Positions 1 through 7,096 of a stretch of 11,616 nucleotides of DNA are shown here, one piece after another (positions within the stretch are counted from its first letter, which is position 1; each line of letters opens with the position of its first letter). The translations under genes and the position numbers were made by a program. Source of the stretch: an uncultured Dysosmobacter sp. (lineage in GTDB: Bacteria; Bacillota; Clostridia; Oscillospirales; Oscillospiraceae); contig CAKSVQ010000064.1 of assembly GCA_934504065.1 (NCBI GenBank), positions 1-11,616 on the forward strand. Direction: 5' to 3'. The notes under the pieces are model-generated. The model saw only the letters and a program-made list of their open reading frames with translations, ran no database searches and was not told where the DNA came from.

Positions 1-123
1 GTCACCGGAACGCGGGAATTCCAGCACACATGGGGCGGTACTGCCAGTGCGGGCTATGTATGGGATAAGCAGACTACGACGATCCGGTGGGAACATGCCG
101 AAATCTATAAAGGCGTGGCGTGA
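1..123 (+). CDS. C-terminal fragment of an upstream protein, possibly prepilin-like
   Basis: The frame starting at base 1 is open for 40 codons and stops with TGA at 121-123; the start lies outside the window. The visible C-terminus is rich in Thr, Gly and aromatics (it includes GYVWDKQTTTIRWEHAEIY) and has no recognisable motif. It is judged real because its stop sits directly on the Shine-Dalgarno sequence of the next gene (AAAGGAGG, 123-130), a spacing typical of an operon. Since the next two genes encode prepilin-like proteins, the fragment could be the C-terminus of another pseudopilin, but this rests on context alone. No function can be assigned from 40 residues. Confidence 0.6.
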   Translation, partial: VTGTREFQHTWGGTASAGYVWDKQTTTIRWEHAEIYKGVA

Positions 124-130
124 AAGGAGG
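123..130 (+). promoter_or_regulatory. Strong Shine-Dalgarno site fixing the start of the first prepilin-like gene
   Basis: AAAGGAGG lies 6 bases before the ATG at 137. The reading frame is open further upstream, but this near-perfect site and the prepilin leader that follows place the start at 137. The site overlaps the final base of the preceding stop codon. Confidence 0.75.
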
Positions 131-136
131 GCGGAC

Positions 137-457
137 ATGGGTAAGCTGAAAAGCAGCCGGGGCGAAACGTTTGTGGAGTCGCTGGTGTCGCTGCTGATCG
201 TGACGATGACCTTTGCCTTTTTGGCGTCGGCTGCCGTGACCGCCTCCCGGCTCAACGGGCAGGTGCGGGACACCGACGTGTCTTTCCGCTATGACGCGGA
301 GAACACCACAACGAAGACCGCCATCGTGACGGTGACGAACCGGGTGGAGGGTGTGCCCTCGCTGACCGGGGTGAAGACCGAAACGGGAACGGTCTCGCTG
401 CACGAATACAACGGCTATCTTTATTACGACAGCGGAGACGGAGGCGCAGGGGCATGA
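137..457 (+). CDS. Short type IV prepilin-like protein (pseudopilin)
   Basis: This 106-residue protein has a class III (prepilin) signal: a short basic leader (MGKLKSSRG), likely prepilin-peptidase cleavage after Gly9, Glu at +5 of the mature form (Glu14), and a hydrophobic helix to about residue 33 (starting SLVSLLIVTMTFAFLA). Such proteins are cleaved and methylated by a prepilin peptidase and assemble into pilus or type II secretion-like pseudopilus fibres through the N-terminal helix. The small remainder (about residues 35-106) is polar, Thr/Val-rich and lacks a recognisable domain. One oddity is the residue just after the cleavage site, Glu, where families usually have Phe, Leu or Met. 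The stop overlaps the next prepilin-like gene in an ATGA at 454-457, so the two are probably translated together. Role as a minor pseudopilin is inferred. Confidence 0.75.
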   Translation: MGKLKSSRGETFVESLVSLLIVTMTFAFLASAAVTASRLNGQVRDTDVSFRYDAENTTTKTAIVTVTNRVEGVPSLTGVKTETGTVSLHEYNGYLYYDSGDGGAGA

Positions 458-948
458 AAAAGCTGCGCAATATCCGGGGCTTGACCATGGTTGAGCTGCT
501 GTGCTGTATTTTGATCCTGCTGCTCTCCAGTGCGTTGGTGGCGCTGGGGGCGAATCTGGCCATCCGCACCTACCGCGAGTGCATGGAATCGTCAGAGGCG
601 CAGGTGCTTTGCTCCACCCTGACCACCGCCATCAGCGACAAGTTGCGCTACTGCGGCAGCGTGACCGAATCGACCGACGGCGGATTTTCCCAGATCTTTA
701 TTCAGAACGTGGGCAATGTGGAGGGGGAAGGCGAGGCCTTCCAGATCGCGGAGGACGGCACGGTGACGCTGGGCAGCGCCAAGCTGCTGGGCTCCGGCGT
801 GTATCCCCGGAACTTGAAGGTATCCAAACTGGAAATGTCTTACGCCAGCCGCGTTTTCACCGTGACGCTGGAAATTGCGGATGAAAACGGCAACGTGCTG
901 GCGAAAAATGAGGGATTTCAGGTCAAGCGGATTAATCTGGGGTCCTGA
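454..948 (+). CDS. Type IV prepilin-like protein with canonical N-terminal cleavage/methylation motif
   Basis: The 164-residue product begins with a basic leader (MKKLRNIRG) followed by LTMVELL: a textbook prepilin site, G9|L10 with Glu14 at +5, then a hydrophobic helix to about residue 37 that carries a Cys pair (17-18). The mature globular part (about 40-164) contains a predicted beta-rich C-terminal half, and its length fits minor pilins or GspI/GspJ/ComG-like pseudopilins. The start at 454 overlaps the previous stop (ATGA) and is preceded by a GGAG-containing purine stretch. It is co-directional with the XrtG island that starts 65 bases later; whether they share a transcript is unknown. 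No assembly ATPase, inner-membrane platform protein or prepilin peptidase lies in the window, so these would have to be upstream or elsewhere. Confidence 0.85.
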   Translation: MKKLRNIRGLTMVELLCCILILLLSSALVALGANLAIRTYRECMESSEAQVLCSTLTTAISDKLRYCGSVTESTDGGFSQIFIQNVGNVEGEGEAFQIAEDGTVTLGSAKLLGSGVYPRNLKVSKLEMSYASRVFTVTLEIADENGNVLAKNEGFQVKRINLGS

Positions 949-1013
949 CGCTTTTTTGAATTTGAAAAGATTGTCCCGCTTTGCGGGGAATGGAGATAAA
1001 CGAGGGAAGCTGT

Positions 1014-2600
1014 ATGAGAAGAAACAGGAAAGGGCAGATGTTTGCAGCGGCGGCGCTTAGTGCCGCCCTTTTGCTGTCCGGCACGGCGCACGCCGCGGAC
1101 GGCGTGCAGGTGGACGGCGATCTGAGCGAGTGGGGCGCTATCGCCCAGCGGGAGGGCCAGCAGGCGGATGTTTCCTATTGGAAGGCCTGCCGGGACGAAG
1201 CGGGCAATGTGTATCTGGCGGTCTCCCTCGTTGCGGCCAATGCGTATGTGGGCTATGACTGGAGCATGGGGATTACCCTGAACGAAAACGGAAATGTGCA
1301 GTCCTATCCCTTTGCCTCGCTGCAATGGCATTCCGGCGAGTATGTGCAGAAGAATCTGGCCGGGGACGCGCCCGGCCCCTGCTATGTGGAGGCGATGTAC
1401 CCCGCGTCGCTGCTGGCCCGGGGCGACGGCACCTTTACCTTTCAGGGCCAGACGCTGATGGTGGCGGAGCTCCCCCTTTACGAGGAAGAGGAAGTGGACG
1501 ACACGCCCCCGGTCTATCGGGGCATCACGGTGGACGGCAGCTTCAAGGACTGGGACGCGGTGGAGAAGACGGCCATCACCTGCCCCAACCCGGCCCACCC
1601 GGACTGCCTTTCCGAGGTGGCCATGGTGTTTGACGGCGACATGGTGTATTTTTATATCCACGAGGGCGAGGGGACCAGCAGCGCCTCCGGCGCGGGCACG
1701 CACAGCAACGGCCGCTTTGCCGTGACCACGGACCTTGGCCGGGTGCTGCAGTTCCAGCTCAACCGGGACGGCACGGTCAGCGGTGTGGATGGCGCGCAGT
1801 GCGCCCGCTTCGGCAAGCAGTGGGAGATCGCCATTCCGGCCTCCGAGCTGCCCAATTATCTGAAAAGCCTGAATTTTGGCCTGTACCTTGCAGAGCCTGT
1901 GATCGAGGGCGTGGAAAATCTGGACGGCAGCGACAGCGGCGGCAGCTTCTCCGGCATTGTCTATGACGGCGAGTATGAGGACTGGGAATACTATCCCCAC
2001 ACGGAAATCCAGTACGCCACCCCCGGCACCCAGATCAGCAAGCCCGACGGCGAGGGCGCGCTTTACGCCAAGGGCTCCAAGCTCTATGGCCACGTGCTCA
2101 CGGAGATGCAGCCCCATCTGGAGGAGGCCGGAGGCGAGTTCACGCAGGCGGTCACCATCCGTCTCAACGGCGATCTGGAGTTTTATCCCCGGGTCGTGGC
2201 GGTGGACGCGGAGGGCAATATCAACTGGGCCCCCCAGCGTAGCAACCTTGCCAACGGCGACTATGAATTTTATATCGTGGACACGCAGGGCTGGGCCAGC
2301 GCCTCCAACATCAATGAACTGAAAGAGCAGGGCAACGCGCTCTACGGCAAGATGCACGTCACCGTGGGCGATCGGCGCGACGAGATGGAGTTTGAGATGG
2401 ACCTGATCGCGCTGGCGGAAAAGTTCGGCATCAAGGCAAGCGACATCAAGCTCATCGAGGCCCGCTTTGGCCGCATCGGCCAGCAGTGGATCTCCACGGC
2501 GGGCACGTCTACGGGGACGTGGTTGGGCATCGGCGCCTGCCTTGCGGTGACGGGCGGCGTGCTGCTGCATGAAAAGCGCCGCCGCGAGGCGGCGGTATGA
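1014..2600 (+). CDS. Secreted protein with three CBM9-like repeats and a Firmicu-CTERM-type sorting tail (putative XrtG substrate)
   Basis: From the ATG at 1014 the product is 528 residues. It opens with a Sec signal peptide (MRRNRKGQ, hydrophobic core to about residue 23, cleavage likely after GTAHA, residue 27). Three homologous modules follow, each starting with a DGx(L/F/Y)x(D/E)W signature: VDGDLSEW (33-40), VDGSFKDW (173-180) and YDGEYEDW (317-324). Each then has a (V/L)Y strand (NVYLAV, MVYFYI, KLYGHV), as in CBM9/DOMON-like beta sandwiches. An acidic linker, EEEEVDD, separates modules 1 and 2. The C-terminus is a Gly/Thr-rich TM helix (about 501-518) ending in HEKRRREAAV: the TM-plus-basic architecture of exosortase sorting signals, matching the Firmicu-CTERM type known next to XrtG. 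There is no PEP or LPXTG motif. Starts at 981 (TTG) and 990 (ATG) are possible, but 1014 has GAGG 8 bases upstream and gives the clean signal peptide. The gene abuts XrtG by ATGA, strongly suggesting an enzyme-substrate pair. The ligand is unknown; glycan binding is an inference. Confidence 0.85.
   Translation: MRRNRKGQMFAAAALSAALLLSGTAHAADGVQVDGDLSEWGAIAQREGQQADVSYWKACRDEAGNVYLAVSLVAANAYVGYDWSMGITLNENGNVQSYPFASLQWHSGEYVQKNLAGDAPGPCYVEAMYPASLLARGDGTFTFQGQTLMVAELPLYEEEEVDDTPPVYRGITVDGSFKDWDAVEKTAITCPNPAHPDCLSEVAMVFDGDMVYFYIHEGEGTSSASGAGTHSNGRFAVTTDLGRVLQFQLNRDGTVSGVDGAQCARFGKQWEIAIPASELPNYLKSLNFGLYLAEPVIEGVENLDGSDSGGSFSGIVYDGEYEDWEYYPHTEIQYATPGTQISKPDGEGALYAKGSKLYGHVLTEMQPHLEEAGGEFTQAVTIRLNGDLEFYPRVVAVDAEGNINWAPQRSNLANGDYEFYIVDTQGWASASNINELKEQGNALYGKMHVTVGDRRDEMEFEMDLIALAEKFGIKASDIKLIEARFGRIGQQWISTAGTSTGTWLGIGACLAVTGGVLLHEKRRREAAV
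1101..2489 (+). repeat. Three diverged protein-level repeats (CBM9-like modules) within the putative XrtG substrate
   Basis: Approximate module bounds are 1101-1480, 1521-1901 and 1953-2489. They share a start signature (Gly, hydrophobic, x, V/Y, DG, x, L/F/Y, x, D/E, Trp), a central (V/L)Y strand, and a late strand that resembles the family's EIAIP-type segment (AELP, WEIAIPASEL, FEMDLIAL). Similarity is visible in protein only, not as DNA repeats, which implies old duplication. Module 3 is longest because of extra loops. Assignment to CBM9/DOMON-like folds is from motif resemblance. Confidence 0.55.
2481..2597 (+). other. C-terminal exosortase sorting signal (Firmicu-CTERM-like)
   Basis: Codes for the last 39 residues of the putative substrate: a short Gly/Ser/Thr-rich lead (TAGTSTGT), a single TM helix (core WLGIGACLAVTGGVLL) and a positively charged end (KRRR). 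This tripartite shape is what exosortase/archaeosortase systems recognise. The exact cleavage position cannot be read from the sequence, and the lead segment is the expected site. Confidence 0.7.
2579..2595 (+). promoter_or_regulatory. GC hairpin enclosing the XrtG ribosome binding site
   Basis: CCGCCGC (2579-2585), loop GAG, GCGGCGG (2589-2595) form a perfect 7-bp GC-only stem that ends one base before the XrtG ATG at 2597. The only Shine-Dalgarno-like bases, GAGG (2586-2589), lie in the loop and the first stem base. Because this DNA also codes for the basic tail of the substrate, ribosomes finishing that gene would melt the stem. Coupled translation is therefore plausible but unproven, and Arg/Ala codon choice alone could create such a palindrome. 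Confidence 0.35.
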
Positions 2601-3193
2601 TGCGCTGGGTCATCACGGCGCTGCTTGTGGCGGCATGGGTATATCTTCTGCGGCTGCTGCGCAAAAGCGAGCTGTGGTTCTGGCGGTTTCTGCTGGGGGC
2701 CTGCGGGCTGTTTCTACTGCTGTTCGCGCTGGTGCGCCCGCTGCTCACCGTGCCCCTTGCGCGGCTGGTGGCGGCGCTGGCCGGAGTGGTGGGCACTGCC
2801 ACCGGAACGTTTTCCGCCTTTTATAAATACGGGATTCTGTTCATCCATTCGGCGGCGGGGGCCATCACGCTGCAGATCGACTTTGAATGCTCCGGCATCA
2901 TCGAGATCATTGCCTTTTTGTCGCTGCTGGCCTTTTTCAATGTGTACCGCCCCGGCGAAAAGGCGATCATCAGCGTGCTGGGCACCATCGGCATCATCCT
3001 TGCAAACGTGGTGCGGCTGCTGGTGATCTGCGGCATGATCTATGTGGGCGGAACCAACGTCTATTATATTGCCCACACCATTGTGGGGCGGCTGGTGTTT
3101 TACGTGCTGAGCATCCTGCTGTATTTTTACGTGTTCACCAAGCCGCAGATCCTTCGGACGAAGATAGGGAAGTTTTCGTATGAACATCATTAA
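2597..3193 (+). CDS. xrtG: Exosortase family protein XrtG
   Basis: A 198-residue polytopic membrane protein with about six TM segments (roughly 4-20, 30-50, 75-92, 98-116, 122-148, 155-181). It carries the exosortase/archaeosortase catalytic set: Cys98 in FECSG, Arg140 in ANVVRLLVI and His160 in YIAHTIVGR. In this superfamily the Cys is the proposed nucleophile that cuts the C-terminal sorting signal and the Arg and His complete the active site. Length, context and the adjoining GT2 and PTPS-related genes identify the Gram-positive XrtG branch rather than EpsH-linked exosortases. The ATG overlaps the substrate stop (ATGA), and a second ATG follows immediately. The gene's end overlaps the glycosyltransferase gene by 14 bases. 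The natural acceptor of XrtG is, to my knowledge, undetermined; a glycan or lipid made by the neighbouring enzymes is the obvious candidate. Confidence 0.92.
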   Translation: MMRWVITALLVAAWVYLLRLLRKSELWFWRFLLGACGLFLLLFALVRPLLTVPLARLVAALAGVVGTATGTFSAFYKYGILFIHSAAGAITLQIDFECSGIIEIIAFLSLLAFFNVYRPGEKAIISVLGTIGIILANVVRLLVICGMIYVGGTNVYYIAHTIVGRLVFYVLSILLYFYVFTKPQILRTKIGKFSYEHH

Positions 3194-6068
3194 ACTGCTG
3201 GCAGGGTCCTTTATTTTCTGGGCCGCGTGGATCGTGATCCCGCTGGTGATGGAGATCCTTCCGGCGATGGGCAGCATTGTGGGGCTGGTCCGGCGGCGCC
3301 TGCGCAGCCGGGACGAGCAGACCCCCGCCGTCTGGCCGGAGATCGTGCTGATCGTCCCGGTTTATAATGTGGCGGACTCGCTGGAGGGGTGCATCCGCTC
3401 GGTGTATGAGAGCACGTATCCCAACGAGCGCATCTGCATTTTCCTTGTGAACAACCAGAGCACGGATGAAAGCTTTCTGGTGTATAACCGCTGCCAGAAG
3501 CTGTATCCCCAGCTGTTGATGCAGTGGATGAACGCCGAACAGGGCAAGTCCCGGGCGCTGAATCTGGCGCTTTACAACAGCACGGCGAAATATATCATCA
3601 ATATCGACAGCGACGGGGAGCTGGAGCCCCATGCGCTGGAAAACATGGTGCGCCATTTTGAAAACGACCTTTCGGTCAACTGCATGACCGGGGCGATCCT
3701 CACCCAGCCAAAGCGGGTGGAAAACTATCCCCGGGGCCTTTCCCGGCTGCTGCGCAGGCTGGAATTCATGGAGTATGCGCAGGCGTTTCTGGCCGGACGG
3801 AACTGCGCCTCGGAGCACGACGCGATCTATACCCTCTCCGGCGCGTTTTCCGGCTTTCGCAAGTCCGCCATTCTGGACTCCTGGCTTTACAGCACGGACA
3901 CCATCTGCGAGGACACCCATATCACCTTTCAGATGCGGTATAACCAGAATGAAAAGGTGCACATCAGCGAGGATTCCATTTTCTTCGTGGAGCCCATCGA
4001 GAGCGTGGAAAAGCTGTATATCCAGCGCCAGCGCTGGCAGCGGGGCAGTCTGGAGGTTTCCAGAATGTTCGGCGGCGAGGGTACGCTCAAGCCGCTGCGG
4101 CTGCTGCGGGATGTGAATGTGCGCACGCTGCTCTATGACCACACCTTTGCCTTTCCCCGCATGATCTGGTATCTGGCGCTGCTGTGCCTGACGGCGCTGG
4201 GGTATTCCGCAAGCACGGTGGCTCTTTCCACGCTGGTGATCTTCGGCTTTTACGTGGCGGCGGGGTATTTGTACTTTGCGGCGGTCATCAGCTTTTTAAA
4301 GGACTTTCCCGAGGTGCGGCGGTATTACCGCCGCTTGTGGTGGGTGGTGGCGCTGCTGCCGTTTTTGAATTTTGGCGTGTTCTTTGTGCGTCTGGCGGGC
4401 ATCATCAACAGCACCGGGCACCGGGGCTGGCATGGCAAAACGCCGAGTGAGGAGCGGACGGCCTTTGTGCAGGCCTTCCGCGAGGATGTTTCCTCCGTGC
4501 AGGGCAGGGTGGAGACCCTGCGCAAGCGGGTGAACCTCCAGCCATATGAGGTGGGAAAGCGCCCGCCGTCCATGCTGGCGTTCGCGACCTGCGGCGTGAT
4601 TTTGTGGGTCACGGCGCTGCTGGGCATCACCTGCTATTGGGTGAAAAAGACCTATGGTGTGGACCTGAATGCGCTGGTCATCACCTTTCAGGGCAAGCTC
4701 ACCGGGGCGGACAGTGACATCGCGCTGACAGCTGTGCGGGAATGCCTGCCGCTGGTGCTGGGGTCGCTGGTGCTGGCGGCCGCCGTACCTGTTTGCTACG
4801 GGCTTTTGCGCCGCAGAGGGTGCGGGGTGAAAACCGGAAAGCGGATGCTGGGCGGCATGGGCTGGGGCTGCCTGCTGGCGGCGCTGTGCCTTGGCGTGTA
4901 TGTGGACCGGAGCTTCGACGTGCTGACCTATCTTTCCAACCGCACCGTGGAGAGCATGCTGTATGAGACCGAGTATGTGGACCCGGCCTCCGTGGTCATC
5001 GGTGGGGGAGAGCACCCGAAGAACCTCATCTATATTTACCTTGAGAGTATGGAGACCACCTACGCATCCAAAGATGTGGGCGGACACCAGCCCAAAAACG
5101 ACATTCCCAACCTCACCCGTCTGGCGCAGGAGAACGTGTCCTTTTCCAACACAGACCTTCTGGGCGGCTTTCATTCCACGTTCGGCACCGGGGTGACGGT
5201 GGGGGCCCTGTTCGGTACCACTACTGGCGTGCCCTATGCCCTGCCGGGGGATGTCAATTCAGACGCCAACCGGGACAGCTTTGCCTCCGGCATCGTCACG
5301 CTGGGCGACATTTTGGCGGAAAAGGGCTATCAGCAGGAATTCCTCTGCGGTTCGGACGGCGACTTCGCCAGCCGCAAGACCTATTTCACCCAGCACGGCG
5401 GCTATCGGGTGTTTGACTATTTCACGGCCATTGAAGAGGGATATATCGCCCCGGACTATAAGGTCTGGTGGGGCTTTGAGGACCAGATACTCTTCCGCAT
5501 CGCAAAGGACGAGGTGCTGCGGATGGCCGCGGGGGACCAGCCTTTCAACCTTACCATGCTCACGGTGGATACCCATCATATCGGCGGTTACCGCTGCGCC
5601 CTCTGCGGCACGGAGGGCCCGGAGCTGACCGACGATGTGGTGCGCTGTACCGACGCGCAGACGGCGGAGTTTATCGACTGGTGCCGCCAGCAGGATTTCT
5701 TTGCGGATACCGCCATCGTCATCACCGGGGACCATCCCCGGATGGACAACTTTCTGGTGGACGGCGTGGCGTATTATGACCGGACGGTCTACAACTGCTT
5801 TATCAACGCCGACGTGCCGGATACGTTTGAGACAAAGAACCGGGAATTCACGCCGCTGGACCTGTTCCCCACCGTCCTCTCCGCGCTGGGCTTTGACCTG
5901 ACGGACAGCGGCGGGCGGCTGGGCCTTGGCACCGACCTCTTTTCCCAGCGGGAAACGCTGGCGGAGGAGCGGGGCTTTGACTGGCTGAACGGGGAACTGA
6001 GCAAGCGCTCAGACTATTACCTGCCCCATTTTGCCCCGGAGCTGGTGAACGCACAGGAGGAACCATGA
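3180..6068 (+). CDS. XrtG-associated GT2 glycosyltransferase fused to an OpgB/LtaS-like phosphoglycerol transferase
   Basis: The 962-residue protein has two enzymes in one uninterrupted frame. Residues 1-440: N-terminal TM, then a GT-A domain of the processive GT2 type, with VPVYN (60-63), the metal-binding DSD (143-145), ED (244-245, likely catalytic base) and QRQRW (282-286), the acceptor motif of cellulose/hyaluronan-type synthases; TM helices follow at about 327-345, 348-374 and 386-408. This half matches the exosortase-G-associated glycosyltransferase family, usually about 440 residues. Residues 465-575: three further TM helices. Residues 610-930: an extracytoplasmic alkaline-phosphatase-fold domain with YLES (Glu622), GTGVT (nucleophile Thr673), DTHH (797-800) and GDHP (Asp851, His852). 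Spacing and the THHxxGYxC context resemble E. coli OpgB, which transfers phosphoglycerol to periplasmic glucans, more than LtaS. Inferred role: synthesise or elongate a lipid-linked glycan, then add phosphoglycerol outside. A GGGA-type ribosome site precedes the ATG; the end overlaps the next gene by ATGA. Confidence 0.88.
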   Translation: MNIIKLLAGSFIFWAAWIVIPLVMEILPAMGSIVGLVRRRLRSRDEQTPAVWPEIVLIVPVYNVADSLEGCIRSVYESTYPNERICIFLVNNQSTDESFLVYNRCQKLYPQLLMQWMNAEQGKSRALNLALYNSTAKYIINIDSDGELEPHALENMVRHFENDLSVNCMTGAILTQPKRVENYPRGLSRLLRRLEFMEYAQAFLAGRNCASEHDAIYTLSGAFSGFRKSAILDSWLYSTDTICEDTHITFQMRYNQNEKVHISEDSIFFVEPIESVEKLYIQRQRWQRGSLEVSRMFGGEGTLKPLRLLRDVNVRTLLYDHTFAFPRMIWYLALLCLTALGYSASTVALSTLVIFGFYVAAGYLYFAAVISFLKDFPEVRRYYRRLWWVVALLPFLNFGVFFVRLAGIINSTGHRGWHGKTPSEERTAFVQAFREDVSSVQGRVETLRKRVNLQPYEVGKRPPSMLAFATCGVILWVTALLGITCYWVKKTYGVDLNALVITFQGKLTGADSDIALTAVRECLPLVLGSLVLAAAVPVCYGLLRRRGCGVKTGKRMLGGMGWGCLLAALCLGVYVDRSFDVLTYLSNRTVESMLYETEYVDPASVVIGGGEHPKNLIYIYLESMETTYASKDVGGHQPKNDIPNLTRLAQENVSFSNTDLLGGFHSTFGTGVTVGALFGTTTGVPYALPGDVNSDANRDSFASGIVTLGDILAEKGYQQEFLCGSDGDFASRKTYFTQHGGYRVFDYFTAIEEGYIAPDYKVWWGFEDQILFRIAKDEVLRMAAGDQPFNLTMLTVDTHHIGGYRCALCGTEGPELTDDVVRCTDAQTAEFIDWCRQQDFFADTAIVITGDHPRMDNFLVDGVAYYDRTVYNCFINADVPDTFETKNREFTPLDLFPTVLSALGFDLTDSGGRLGLGTDLFSQRETLAEERGFDWLNGELSKRSDYYLPHFAPELVNAQEEP

Positions 6069-7096
6069 GGAAGAAGAAAGGACACGTGTGGCTGGTGTGC
6101 TGCCTTGTGCTTCTTTGCACGGTGCTCACGGCCTGCTTTACCGCCTATCAGTTCAGAAATTATGAAAACGGTATGAAAGAGGTCTATGCCAACCAGCAGG
6201 ACGCCATGGTGCAGCTGGTGCTGGATCAGGTGCGCCTGCGGGGCGGCAGCGAGGAGGCGGTCACCCGTATCCTCGCCACGCTGGATGCCTCCACCGGGCG
6301 GTACTGGACCCTTTCCGCCGACGAGACCATGCTCTTTGTCAAGGACGTGGTGGAGACCAACAAATATAAGGGCTTCACCGCGCAGACGTACTATATCACC
6401 GACAGCGCCCATGCCTTTTTCCAAAGCCTGCCGCAAAACGGCGTGCTGCACCGGATCATTCTGATCGACGATAAGGAGATGATCGCCTCCGGCGCGGCGT
6501 TTTCCTTCGGCGGGAAGGTCTACCGCATCTGCATGCTGACCAATACGGACACGCTGCTGGAGCAAAACGCCTATCTCAACGCCAAGATCAACCTTTTGGC
6601 CATGCTGGCGGTGCTGCTGTGCATGTTCGCGGTGTTTTTGATCCTGATGGCCATGGACAATTCCCGCCAGCGCCGCCGTCATGTGCGTGCCGAGCAGGAA
6701 TGTCAGGCGCTGCGCCGCCGGATCGACGAGACCAACACCCGCTATCTGGAACGGGACCTCTACCTGCCGCGCAAGCACGTTTTCCATATGGACGCGCTGC
6801 CGCTGCTGGCGGAAAAGCTGGTGCAGCGGCAGGCAAAGCACTGCGCGGTGCTGTATCTGGAGGCCGACAGCCCGGAAGCGGCGGACAGCTTCCTTTCCGC
6901 CTGCACGGTCTGGTTGGAGGATGACGTGTTCCGCTTTGCCTCGGATGCGACCCATCTTGCGCTGGTGTTTACCCGGTGTGACCCGCAGCCTGCCCGGGAT
7001 ATCCTGCGGCCATACCTCAGCGGGCTGCGCATCACAGGGCAGGGGGAGCTTGCGGCGCTTGCCCGTCAGGAGGAAGGAGAGAAGAGCGGTGGATAA
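6065..7096 (+). CDS. Two-TM sensor-like protein with a degenerate GGDEF-like cytoplasmic domain
   Basis: This 343-residue protein has an N-terminal TM anchor (about 8-27), an extracytoplasmic domain of roughly 140 residues (30-172, PDC/Cache-like by size and topology), a second TM (about 175-196), a short charged coiled-coil-like stretch (200-232) and a cytoplasmic domain (235-335). The last has the outline of a GGDEF domain: a helix beginning HMDALPLLAEKL, a strand CAVLYLEAD (260-268), then DDVFRFASDAT (286-296) where active diguanylate cyclases have the R-x-GGDEF hairpin. Here GGDEF reads ASDAT, so c-di-GMP synthesis is not expected; a receptor or scaffold role is possible. AGGAGG at 6055-6060 supports the ATG at 6065, which overlaps the fusion enzyme's stop. 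The context suggests it monitors or regulates assembly of the surface product. The GGDEF relationship is my alignment by eye, so the functional call is tentative. Confidence 0.65.
   Translation: MRKKKGHVWLVCCLVLLCTVLTACFTAYQFRNYENGMKEVYANQQDAMVQLVLDQVRLRGGSEEAVTRILATLDASTGRYWTLSADETMLFVKDVVETNKYKGFTAQTYYITDSAHAFFQSLPQNGVLHRIILIDDKEMIASGAAFSFGGKVYRICMLTNTDTLLEQNAYLNAKINLLAMLAVLLCMFAVFLILMAMDNSRQRRRHVRAEQECQALRRRIDETNTRYLERDLYLPRKHVFHMDALPLLAEKLVQRQAKHCAVLYLEADSPEAADSFLSACTVWLEDDVFRFASDATHLALVFTRCDPQPARDILRPYLSGLRITGQGELAALARQEEGEKSGG

Noticed and set aside
975..987. Hairpin CCCGC-TTT-GCGGG between the second prepilin-like gene and the repeat protein, considered as a terminator
   Set aside because: The stem is only 5 bp and is followed by AATGG rather than a T-run. 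It may be a weak attenuator, but there is not enough to call one.
949..1013. Promoter before the XrtG substrate gene (TTGTCC at 971-976 with GATAAA at 995-1000)
   Set aside because: The match is weak (18-base spacer) and would start the transcript within or past the ribosome binding site, leaving almost no leader. No other convincing -35/-10 pair was seen in the gap.
918..2570. Long open frame on the minus strand (550 codons) opposite the repeat protein; similar minus-strand frames at 3135-4142, 4296-5174, 6017-6955 and 9841-11208
   Set aside because: These are shadows produced by high GC at third codon positions of the + strand genes. Their translations are low-complexity, His/Arg/Gln/Ala-rich, with no motif, and the + strand genes carry clear family residues.
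2481..2597. LPXTG-type sortase or PEP-CTERM signal at the end of the repeat protein
   Set aside because: Neither an LPXTG-like pentapeptide nor a PEP motif is present; only the TM and basic-tail pattern of the Firmicu-CTERM type fits.
6065..7096. Annotation as an active diguanylate cyclase
   Set aside because: The GGDEF signature position reads ASDAT, so the metal/substrate site is lost even if the fold is correct.
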